From: Struthio camelus
Taxonomy: Eukaryota; Chordata; Aves; Struthioniformes; Struthionidae
Assembly (NCBI RefSeq): GCF_040807025.1
Contig: NC_090953.1
Span: 21,746,997 to 21,810,996, forward strand
Direction: 5' to 3'
DNA: 64,000 bases
Numbering within the stretch: position 1 is the first letter of the stretch; each line of letters begins with the position of its first letter. Shown one piece after another: positions 1-10,100 of this stretch. The notes below the pieces were generated by a model, which worked only from the letters and a program-made list of their open reading frames with translations, had not been told where the DNA came from and made no database searches. Made by a program: the position numbers and the translations under genes.

Positions 1-65
1 GAAATGCAGGAGTTTGATGCTGTGTTCTCACAGACACTGAACAACTCATGTTCTTTGTGTTTTAG
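1..65 (+). other. CHRNA5: 3' end of the CHRNA5 intron preceding the last exon
   Basis: This is the tail of the intron before the M4 exon. It ends in a pyrimidine-rich tract (ttctttgtgttttag) and the AG acceptor at 64-65. No coding signal is seen. Confidence 0.85.
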
Positions 66-227
66 GTTGTTGAAGACTGGAAATTTATTGCTCAGGTGCT
101 TGATCGAATGTTCTTATGGACTTTTCTTCTGGTTTCAGTAATTGGATCACTTGTGTTATTTATTCCTGTTATTCATAAATGGGCAAATATAATAGTACCT
201 ATGCATATAGGAAGTGCACATACATAA
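66..227 (+). CDS. CHRNA5: CHRNA5 last coding exon (nAChR alpha5, C-terminal part, gene truncated by window)
   Basis: This is the 3'-terminal coding exon of the neuronal nAChR alpha5 subunit, an accessory subunit of alpha3beta4 and alpha4beta2 pentamers. A polypyrimidine stretch ending in AG at 64-65 is the acceptor. The exon opens in phase 0 with [18 protein letters not shown] and runs 53 codons to TAA at 225-227. The first residues are the pre-M4 amphipathic helix (the MA region in this family). Residues from about 8 to 35 of the exon form M4, followed by a short extracellular tail ending GSAHT. The tail [11 protein letters not shown] is alpha5-like and differs from alpha3 (LFLQPLM) and beta4 (LFLQPLFQ). 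The rest of the gene lies left of base 1. It converges on CHRNA3, the usual vertebrate order. Confidence 0.95.
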   Translation, partial: VVEDWKFIAQVLDRMFLWTFLLVSVIGSLVLFIPVIHKWANIIVPMHIGSAHT

Positions 228-322
228 GATATTTTTGGATCAGTCTGCAGCTAACATGGCTCTATAAAGGTCCATAGTAGCTCTGTTTCCATCCCTGCTC
301 TTCGCAGGTATGTTTCTGATAG

Positions 323-328
323 AATAAA
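323..328 (+). promoter_or_regulatory. CHRNA5: candidate CHRNA5 poly(A) signal, proximal
   Basis: First AATAAA downstream of the CHRNA5 stop, about 100 nt after it. Further AATAAA hexamers lie at 771-776 and 1376-1381. Sequence alone cannot say which is used, and the 3'UTR may extend to any of them. Confidence 0.3.
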
Positions 329-770
329 AAAATCCAAGAACAGAAAATGATGCTTATGTTAAAGCATGGCATCCTAGGACACAAGGAAGTCAATTTGCTT
401 AGTGCTAGTCTACTAATTCGCTTCTAAATCTGGTCAGAATCAAGAAGACCTTCTCAAACACTTGCATGTACAATATGTCAAAAAAGTATACACTGACACC
501 TACTGAGAAGTACAAGAATTTAAAAATTTTTAAAGAGGAGGATCACTGTAGTCCAGTTATTAAAATATTATGTAAAGTATTATACTGAGTATTAAATATT
601 TGCAGATACTTATGCAATCGAGTTGCTTCTTTCAGTTATTAGAGCATGCAAAGGAGGGTTTTATTGGCATAAGTCCTCTTGAATGTGTTGTAAAGTGTAA
701 GGTTTCTACAGGGAAAGTTGGAAACAATAATGTAAACATCCGTTGAACTTTACCATATATTCAGTATATA

Positions 771-776
771 AATAAA
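771..776 (+). promoter_or_regulatory. CHRNA5: candidate CHRNA5 poly(A) signal, middle
   Basis: AATAAA about 545 nt after the CHRNA5 stop, in AT-rich sequence and followed by a GT/T-containing stretch. It is an alternative to the hexamers at 323-328 and 1376-1381. Confidence 0.35.
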
Positions 777-3004
777 AATAGTGATATGGCTGCATTTTGC
801 CTTCATAAATTTTCAGTGAAATTTTCTGCAAAAATTTCTGCAAAACTTAAAACCTTGTTAATTCTATAATACTAATGTGAACACCTAATATAGTAAGCCT
901 TAAAATGCTTAGAGGATATGTGCATATTGATGCCTCCATATCAGTTGTGGCAAGGGAGGCAAAGACAATTAAATGACTTGCCCAAGTTGCACAAGTAATA
1001 GACCAGAATGTTCAGTTTTCTTTATTCTTGATAAATAACTTGATGCAATATTTTAGTTGCAAACATATTCCTTCCCTACCTTTATTTCTCAAAATGAAGT
1101 TCGTAAGCCCAGTTAGCAGGAATTGGGGGAATGCCTTTCTGAAGAAAATCATTTGAAAATTCTTAGACTGTGTAAACAAATGTGTGAAAATTTATCAATA
1201 ATATTTGTTTAAAATGAGTTTATGATACTATCCTTATAGGTCCTCTCGCTTATTGGATCATATGTAACTTGGAATAGCAAGGACTTATAGATGAGTCTTT
1301 CTCTACTTTTTCTTTTCTGAGGGTGTTGACAAAGATGTATATTTATGTATTACAACTTTTTAATCATGTCATGAAAATAAAGAATTTAAATTCAGTTTTT
1401 AAAGAATATAAATTCATTTCAATGCCACCTTTCTTAAAGAAAAGTTACATTTCCGGAACAAACTCTAAAATAAATGGAGTTTTCTGTATATTTAAGTTTC
1501 TGACAATGTATTTCATAACATAGTTGTATCCCTGAGGGCTAATATAGTAAGGCAAACAAGAACAAATCTTGGGAAGTTTTTGTTTGTTTGAATAACTCTA
1601 TTAATAACAACATTCATGTTTATGTAAAAATGTAATGTAAATCTTTGGTAACGGTAAGTGGTTATGGACTTGGAAAAGCAGGATCATATTTTTCTCTGTA
1701 TTTTCCTCGTTGTATCTTCTTTAGAATAAGAGTTGTTTGGCATTGTAGTGACTATAATGCTGTTTGCTTATGTCATAACTTACATATAATTGAATATTTA
1801 TTTCAGATTGTTTCACCTGTAAGATGATTTTGGTTTTATGTAGCTTTTTAAGGCTTACAGGCAGGGAAATGATGCAGACTGACATATTTTTGTTCAATTT
1901 ACAAATACTTTCGACTGAAAAGTGAGTTACTCTTCTTTGATTGTATAGTTGCATCTGGCATAAGAGATCAGTGTTTCCTCCTCATAATTCATCTTAAAAG
2001 TGAATTTGCAGTGAGAGTGAGTCTGACTTTTAATCCATTAATATCGTAACTTTTACCTTTCTCAGTATTGTTAAGATACACCAGTGCATCAGTCACTTCC
2101 TGTGTGTGGAAACTGCAAAAAATACTTCAGATCTATTATTTCCTCTTCAAATGCAAAGTTTCTTTTCTAGTTTTCACTGGGTTTGAATTACTTATGAAAG
2201 TTTACTATTACCCAAACAGATAAGAAAGGTTTAGATTAGTGATGTATTTCTAACCCCTTCCCCCCCGCATCTGTTTTCCCGTTGCTAAATGATGACTGTA
2301 GACTGCCAAATTATATCGTAATTTTGTTTGGCAGCATATTAGCCAATGGAATTTCAATCTTTATACTAGTAATTAACAATTTTTTGCAAATGTATGAAAT
2401 TTTTTCTGTCATTTCTAGAAACTGATCATGGAATATATGGATAAAAGCTTACGGTAGAATCTTTAGGGTCTTCAGCTCATCCTCGGGTGTGTCTGAACCA
2501 AAATAATCTTTAACAGACTCAGAAGTGTGGACTTACGTAACTGGTACCTGAATGTGCGGAACTGTTGCTAGTGCTCCTTTATATAGCTTTTGTCACTCGG
2601 TCAAAATAAATGAAAAAAATCACAACTTTCATCAGCTTGATTCTCTTTATTTTCATAAATGTCGCATCATTTGATACCACTGTATTTCCAAAAAGTTTCC
2701 AGTTTGGCATAGAGAGAACAGTTGATAACTTTACAAAATGTTTACTCATTACAATATTTTATTGCACTGTTTATTCATGCACTCAAATTATCTGTAGTTA
2801 CAGACTTTTTTTAAGTATGCCTAAGAAGTAATTTTTAGCATACTTTACAGGAATACTTTGTATTTGCCTGCCTTCCCACATAGTAAAGCACTTTGCTGTA
2901 GCAGGCTGCTTCCATATCCAAACTATCCTATGGTATTTTGATCTTTTCCCTTGATGGGAAATCAAGGGCCAAGGGTACTAAAAGTCCTTCCCTCTTTCAA
3001 GGGA

Positions 3005-3027
3005 ATATATACATATACATACATACA

Positions 3028-3073
<46 letters not shown>

Positions 3074-3096
3074 TACATACATACACACACATATAG
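3005..3096. repeat. compound microsatellite: ATAC - (CA)n - ATAC
   Basis: A run of alternating AC dinucleotides (about 3037-3069) is flanked on both sides by imperfect ATAC tetranucleotide repeats, giving a nearly symmetric ATAC/CA/ATAC block. It lies between the convergent CHRNA5 and CHRNA3 genes and is probably length-polymorphic. The open frames across it on both strands are low-complexity artefacts. Confidence 0.95.
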
Positions 3097-3434
3097 CTGT
3101 ATTCTCCGTTTCCTTTCTACCCCTTCCTCTGTAGTTAAAATAATAATTGAAAAATATTTGGCAGAAAAGGGTTAAACCTCCCAAAGTGCCATTCTAGGCA
3201 CAGCTTGCAGCTGGCTTCAGCTGGCTTCAGCTGTACCTCAAGACTCTATTAGGAGACAGGCCATGAGCCAGGAGGAAAGGCTGGCCATGGGAAGGGAGGA
3301 AAGTCCAATGACTGCATCTTATTGTGTGCTTTATACAGTTTAAAACGTTATTAGGTCTGAACAGCTTGATGTTTTTCTGACAGTCTTTTTATATAGTGAA
3401 AATAGGGGAAGCACAGAGTTTGTATTCTGGCTGT

Positions 3435-3440
3435 TTTATT
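3435..3440 (-). promoter_or_regulatory. CHRNA3: candidate CHRNA3 poly(A) signal
   Basis: TTTATT on the plus strand, which reads AATAAA in the CHRNA3 direction, about 610 nt after its stop codon. Its use is not proven. Confidence 0.35.
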
Positions 3441-4045
3441 ATCATCTATTAATCACATACTCGTTTTCCTTCTGTAAATAATCCTGCCCATGGTCCTTTC
3501 CTCTCACAATTGGAGTTATTGTTTATACACCAGGTGGCAATGTTCTGCATTCTTACGATTCAATGGATAAGCTTTCTAAATTGCTTCATCATTGTAGGGA
3601 CATTCATTGAACTAATTATGAACTTATTGCCAGAAGAACTTCTTGTGCTGTGAAAAGACTTAGCACCAGACTCCTCAAAATAAATCTGGTAGCCCAAGTA
3701 TTGAACTTGTCTCAACCTTCAGACTATCTATATAATTATCAGTTTCTTTACCAAACCCTTTGTAAAGTATTCCTATAAATTTTAATGTACTACCTACATC
3801 TTTTCCAGTTACTACAAAAAGTAACTAGCAAGCCTCAAGCATGTTGCCTTGAGATCAGCTGTCATAACAGTTAAAAACAGACTTTTTCGCATTTTTAATA
3901 AAGCCACCTTGGTCAAGCAAAGTTGAGGCTAAGAGAGATCCTTATTCTACTAGTGAAACACATACAAGAGACATCAGATGCAGGGGAAAAAAAAGGTTTG
4001 GTTGGCAAAAGTTTGGTTTGGTTTTTTAACATACCGTTTGAATTT

Positions 4046-4174
4046 TTACATTTCATCTCCAGCCATCAAAGGCTGCAAAAACAATCCTGCTGTTCCTAGA
4101 ATACATACCAGGATGAAAACCCATAGAAAAATGCGATCAATTACCATGGCAACGTATTTCCAGTCATCCTGAAT
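4046..4174 (-). CDS. CHRNA3: CHRNA3 coding exon 6 (M4 and C-terminus)
   Basis: The acceptor is CAG at 4177-4175 in the minus reading. The exon encodes residues 455-496, starting [18 protein letters not shown] and ending in [12 protein letters not shown] before the TAA at 4048-4046. It contains the end of the cytoplasmic amphipathic helix, the M4 membrane helix and the short extracellular tail. It is joined in phase 0 to exon 5, whose last residues are NEAKE. The reading matches the conserved AKEIQDDWKY junction of alpha3. Confidence 0.96.
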   Translation of the reverse strand: MQDDWKYVAMVIDRIFLWVFILVCILGTAGLFLQPLMAGDEM

Positions 4175-7100
4175 CTGAAAAATAAACAGATCAAATAGAA
4201 AGTAGGCATGTTTATTAGATCAATAACTTGCATTCAGACCATTTCATGTAGTGAATGTAGATTTTTTTTTTTCCCCCTGTATACAGCTTGCCTTTCACAT
4301 ATGCATGACTTATAAACACATATGCATGACTAGCTTGCCTTTCACATATGCATGACTAATAAAACTTCACATATGCATGACAAAAACACCAGTGTTTTTG
4401 TAGGCAAATGAATTCACCTTGAAGCAGCTTTATTTGAATATGCTATTTGTAAAGCCAAAAGTACCTCTTCAAATACAATTAAGTTGTTCACCAAGACACT
4501 GGACCTCATGAGATACAATCTCTCTTCTGTATGCCAGTCCTGGAAGTGAAAAGATATTCTGGACAAAGCTGACTACCTGAGAATGTAAATTCTATTGAAA
4601 TTCAAACAGACTGCTCCTACTGGTCCTTAAGCAGTATATGAGAAGACACAAGTTAACTGGCATATGATAATTTGGTATGTTGATGTTTTAATTTCTTAAG
4701 TGGTACTGGAATTTAATGACATTCTCATGCATGATATAAAATTCATCTCCTTACCTTCCATGTGGAAATGAACCAAGTTTCCAAAAACATGTTTGTGTTT
4801 GTTGTATTTGGGGGGGGGGGGGAGGGAGGCCTGATATTCTACTTCAGTGTCACTCTTGTTATATGTTGCATGTTAGTAACAACAGTAGGTGACAATTTCA
4901 GTTACTCTGTGATTACCATTTCAATTTTGACTTCATTTTTCCCTGGAAGGCTAATATGAAATGAATAATGCATTTTTTTGGTTTTGAAGTTTTGAACATT
5001 TAGTTTAGAACTTGTTTTTTGAGTTAAGGCAGACTAAAAAATCCACCCTATTTTCTATACTAACTAGTTCTGACTTCAGCATAAACTGAATAACTTCATT
5101 CTAACCTGAAGTGTCATGCTGTATAGGATTTAAATTCAATAAAGATTGCGGCATGTGGCTGCTGTTCTTAGAATGTTTGAGGAGCAGTGATAACAAAAGA
5201 AACCTTTTTTTTATTGCATCAAGATGCAGCGTTATAGTAGATTACATCTTGGATAGATAACATCAGCTCTGTGAAAGACACAAATTCTTAGCCTCTTTAT
5301 TGATGGGGAAGTGTGGGAGGGAGGATGCAACTTTCTAAAGGCCAGAGTTGGCAGATTCCACTACTAAGACTGTAATTTGGAAATCCGAACTACAAATCTT
5401 GTAGGAAGCTACTCAGCTATGCTTCCCTAGCGATGGTTACTGTGCTGTGTTTCGCTCTGTGTATGCATTGGCAATAAGGATAAGGTAGTACAACAGAGCT
5501 GCTCCCCCAAATTAACTGTGTTCAGTTAATTTGTAATGCAAATATTTGTGATGCAGTTTATGTGATTTACTTCTATAAAACAATGGTCTGTGTTGTCCAT
5601 GTTTTTTTAAGGGAGTCTTCTCTTACAAAACACACAGTTCTACCACTTGAAATGGTAAATGGTGTCTGCAGTTTGAGTAATGGTAAAATATATTCTTACC
5701 TCTTTTGCTTCATTCTGCATTTTCATATTTTCTGCAATGTATTTAACACTTTCAATAGCAGCTCTCATTTCTGGTGACAGAACTGAAAATGAAAGCAGAG
5801 GATCTACAGATTCAGAGCTTGAACTTCTTGTGAGATTGCCACTGAAATCTGAGAACTTCGTTCGTTGATACTGACAGCAGCTGCATGCTGTATCTTGACA
5901 TACAAAGCCGTCTTTGCAGCATTTGGTTTCAGAACTGTTGAAGCAGTTTAAGTTTGGAAACTCAGCAGTGTAGAATGGTTTTGGCTTCTGATTGTTCTCT
6001 TCATCACTGGCAGGCCTTGTCATAAACATGATCCTGGGAAGTAAGTTCAAGAAGATGGTTCTCACCCACACAGGCATTGTGTGCGTCTTGGGTGTTCTGT
6101 AGTGCACGTTAAGTACAAATACCGTAATGACAATAGATAGAGTTACAAATATCATGGTGAAAAGGAGGTATTCTCCGATAAGTGGAATTACCAACGAAGT
6201 AGAAGGTATGGTTTCTGTGATAACAAGAAGGAACACTGTTAAAGATAAAAGGACCGATATGCAGAGTGTCACCTTCTCACCACAATCTGAAGGCAAATAG
6301 AAAACCAAGACAGTCAGAAAAGAAATCAGCAGACATGGAATAATCATGTTGATAGTGTAAAATAAAGGTAAACGCCTAATGTAAAGAGAGTAGGTGATGT
6401 CTGTATATATCTCTTCACAACAGTTGTATTTGATGTCATGTTTATACCCAAGAGCTTTAATAATAGCCCATTCTCCGCTTTCCCAGTAATCTTTCAGGTT
6501 CATTGTAGAGCCAATTAAAACCAAGTCAATTTTGGCTTTATCATAAGACCAGGAACCAAACTTCATGGTGCAGTTCTGATAGTCAAAGGGGAAGTAGGTT
6601 ACGTCTATTTTACATGAGCTTTTAAATATAGCCGGAGGTATCCAGGTCACATCACCTGTGTATTTCAGTAGGGCCTTTGTCTTGTCATCAACCTGGAAAT
6701 CTCCAACTGCACTGTAAAGCAAAGCAAACAAACAAACAAATGCAGTGCAGCTGTTCCTTTTAGTTTCATATGAGATCATATTTATAAAATCTTTAATCTG
6801 TTTTTGAAAGTAGGCAATTAAATCTTAACACGGAGCTTAATTGCAGATGCAGGATTGAGTTAGTGGCTGCCATAAGTTTCCATAGATAAGCTTAAATGAA
6901 CAGTGGTATACATTTACCATGGATGATGTGAAGGTAAATATTTCTGAGCAAACGTGAGCCCAAGTGCTTCAGAGCCTGATGACTGACAAGAGGATACCTG
7001 CAATACTGGTGTTTCTGCTCCTTTTGTGGGCAGGGGAGGTAGCAATTATGGGGAGATGGATTAGGGTTGGGATGTATCTTTGCCTAAGGGATGTGTTTGG

Positions 7101-10100
7101 TGAAGGTTTTTGTGTCCCACATTGCTATCCTGATCGCTGTCATGAAAGAGCCATGTGACAATTTCACTTGTTCCTATGAAAAAGTAAAACTAGAGGTGAT
7201 TTAAGTTCTTAGGATTAGCTGACCACGGGTAGAAAAGGACTCTCATGAGCTCTTGGTCCATAGGCCTCAGTTTTGGATTCGCGTAGCTTAAGCCCGTTTC
7301 ACCGAGAGCGGCTTCCTTACATAGCAGAGGGATCCATTTAGTAATGGTTTGGCTCTTCACGGTCTCGGAAACAAATTTCCAAAGCACATCATAGCTGAGG
7401 CTTTTGTACACCAGTGGTGGTGGTGTATAGGTGTCAAACTGTGAGTTTAACTGCTAAAAAAGCTAGAATTAGCAGTTGCTTTTGGTTAAAGGTCTGAACG
7501 CCAGACAAGAATTCCCAGCGCAAGGGAACTTCTTGCCAACTCCCACGTAGGCAGTGATAAAAACAGCAGTAAAAGTGGGAGCTGGCAGAGGGCCGGGGCT
7601 GGCTCGTGGCCAGCGACGCTGGCGAAGGGGGACACAGGTGCGGGGAAAAGCAGGCTTCTTCCCTGAGTACACTGAACACGATGGTTTTTTTTTTTTTTTA
7701 AACTAGTAACATCGCCTCCCCCCTTCCTGAACTAGTAAGATATAATATGCTAGAGTCTTACTTGTTATATAAAACAATATCTGGCTTCCAGATCTGGCCG
7801 GACGGCACCCGGATGAATTCAGCACCTCCGTAGTCCACTGGATTCCACTGGAGCTTGTAATCGTTCCAGATCTAATCGTGCCGGAGGGCAGGCCGCGTTA
7901 GGTTTGGGGAGAAACCGAAATTATGTGGACTAGGCTCAAACCAAGCGCTCTCCTGTCACCTTCAGGGTTGTTTTATTCGGGATGCTGTAAGGACTAGGCG
8001 TGTCTTTAACACACGTGTAGGTACGGTGTTCGGTCGGGTGGAGGTTGAGCGCCCGCGGGCCTGGATGCGGCTGGGCTAGATGTGCGTGGGCGACGCGGGA
8101 GCTCGGCTCAGGGCGGCGGCGGGAGCCAGAGAAGGGGGCGGGCGGGTGGGCTCGCTGGTCCGCGCTGGTGAAAGCCCCCGGCCGCCCGCAAGGGGCAGGG
8201 CCGCGCGCGCCGCCCGCCTCAGCCGGCGGCGGGAAGGTGCCTCAGGGCGCGCGGGGGGAGGGGAAGGGCGGGAAGGCGCCTCAGGGCTGAGGCGGCCGTT
8301 AGGGGCCGTTAGCGGCCGCGCCCTGCCGTCGCTCCGTGCCCCGGCGGGGGGGGGGGGGGGGGGGCCGGTGCTGCCAGGAGCGGTGAGCCGGCGCCAGCCG
8401 CGCTACTTACGTGCTTCAGCCACAAGTTGGTTTCCATGATCTGGTTCACCTCATCCTGGAAGAGAGGGAGGCGTCGGGAAGGGCAGCGGGGGGCCTCGGC
8501 CGCCCGCCGGCCCTCGGCGCGGCCCGCTACTCACCACCTTCACCAGCTGGGACATGGACACCTCGAAATGGATGATGACCGGGTCCGAGGCGTTCCTCAC
8601 CGGCCTCACGAACTGGTTGTAGTTCTCGAACAGGGCGTTGTAGAGCCGGTGCTCCGCCTCGGAGCCCCCGCAGCCTGCCGGCGAGAGGAGACGGGCGTCA
8701 GGAGCGGCCCGGGCCTCGCCGGAGCGGCCTCCCCTCCGGGCCTCGCCGGGCCGGGCCTCGCTGGAGCGGCCTCCCCCAGGGCCCCAGTGGCCCCCTCGGT
8801 GGGTGACAAGTCGCCAGCAGTCGGGCGAGGCAAGGCCTTGCGTGGATGGGCGCTGCTGTCTCGTTCTCGACATTTGCTGAAGGCCGGGAGAAGAAGAGCG
8901 ATAAGGCGCAACAATACTTTTTTTTTTTTTTCCTTCCACATGCTTCTCTGCAGGTAATTTCAAAAATAGTTTGGTGGTATTAGTGAAACCGGAGGTGTGC
9001 AAGCACTTTCCCCTCACACGCCTGGCCCCCCGGATCAGTCGGAGCTCCCAGGGAGCGGAGGAAGGGAAAGACGCAACTGGGCAGACTGGGGCGCTTGGAA
9101 GCTGTTGGAGCGTTTTTTAATATGAGGATTCTCAGGAAAATGATGACTGCTTTCTAGCTTGAGTCATGGTTACATGATTATAGTGGTGATAACACCCGTT
9201 TGTTAAAATATGAAAACAACGATTAAAATTGTTTAACCGTTACATTCAAAGATACATCCAAAGAGAATGCCTGCTAATAGCCCATTTATTGTTCTAAACA
9301 ATTTCTATTCACAGTATGTTCCTACTGTCCATTTTGCTGCTGGTACTGCTGCGCGTGGCGCCTTGTGGTTGATGAAGAAGCTGCAAATTGAAATTGTTTT
9401 AAAGCATAAGCTGTTCCAACTGTTTTGGGGTGAGTTTTGAGAGTCTGCATTTCAAATTATCTTTTTACTCCTAGAGCCAAGCAATAAGCATCCTGAGAGC
9501 TGGACAGCATCCAGAAGCCAATGGTCTTTTCTTTCTAGGGCACTTTCTCTTGAAATCTCTCCTGGACAAAATATCCTCCAGCATTTTACTGGAAAAAATA
9601 CCTGTTAATACATGAATTTGGCAAACGCACGCAGCTGAAGTCTGTTGAACAAACCATTGATGATTCCTTTGAAACACAAATATAACACTACAGAGATTTG
9701 CAAGGAGACATACATTTATTTTTTTTCCTGGATTTTGCTGTTTTTCAGTAGACAAAGGGAAGGGAAGCAAAGTGTCTGTGTGTGACTGATCTGCACTGTT
9801 TCACAAAGCAGATGTTACTTTCTGATCTTTACAAGAGATCCACTCTGGCTAAGGCAAGAGGGTCCTCCCATGTCGAACTGTATTTTGCTAAAAACACTTG
9901 CATGCTAATTTTATCTTCAGGTTAGCAAAGTCACTCAGGCGAACTTGCTAATTTAAAAATGAACACTCTTTCATGCTTCTGGAGAAATGGCTTTCTAACA
10001 GCTAGCCTTGCCCTTATAATTGTTTATTGATATCTCATATTTATGAGGTGTATCTCTCAGATCAAGATTTCTGGAATAAATGCCCCATAATCTTTTAGGT

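Larger units (their letters stand above)
228..4045. other. tail-to-tail spacer between CHRNA5 and CHRNA3 (both 3'UTRs)
   Basis: AT-rich non-coding sequence between the convergent stop codons of CHRNA5 (+) and CHRNA3 (-). It must contain both 3'UTRs. Candidate AATAAA hexamers are present for each strand, and a CA microsatellite lies at 3005-3096. Short open frames here are scattered, AT-rich and unlike known proteins. I support no gene between the two receptors. Confidence 0.8.
4175..5699 (-). other. CHRNA3: CHRNA3 intron 5
   Basis: AT-rich intron with donor GTAAGA (5699-5694) and acceptor CAG (4177-4175). It contains a four-copy short repeat at 4296-4381 and a G-run at about 4810-4822 on the plus strand. 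I see no further coding exon in it. Confidence 0.85.
8040..8870. promoter_or_regulatory. CpG-island-like segment over CHRNA3 exons 2 and 3
   Basis: About 800 bp with conspicuously high GC and frequent CpG, covering intron 3, exon 3, intron 2, exon 2 and the start of intron 1 of CHRNA3. Flanking sequence is AT-rich. The annotated start codon lies about 1.9 kb further upstream in ordinary-GC sequence. The island may be intragenic regulatory DNA, an alternative promoter, or GC-biased gene conversion. Sequence alone cannot decide. Confidence 0.6.

Noticed and set aside
2951-3184. Tyr/Thr/His-rich and Cys/Val/Tyr-rich open frames
   Set aside because: They are translations of the CA/ATAC microsatellite.
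4285-4381. TGCATG words in the repeat array as RBFOX splicing sites
   Set aside because: TGCATG is on the plus strand. The CHRNA3 pre-mRNA is minus-strand and carries CATGCA instead, so RBFOX would not bind these copies.
6712-6779. Alternative CHRNA3 N-terminus reading from the ATG at 6779 into exon 5
   Set aside because: This is intron sequence. A clean acceptor at 6713-6712 and the matching phase with exon 4 explain the frame.
8045-9017. Several overlapping open frames of 110-190 codons in the GC-rich CHRNA3 region
   Set aside because: They arise from high GC content and from shadows of CHRNA3 exons 2-3 and introns. The peptides are Gly/Arg/Ala/Pro-rich without a domain.
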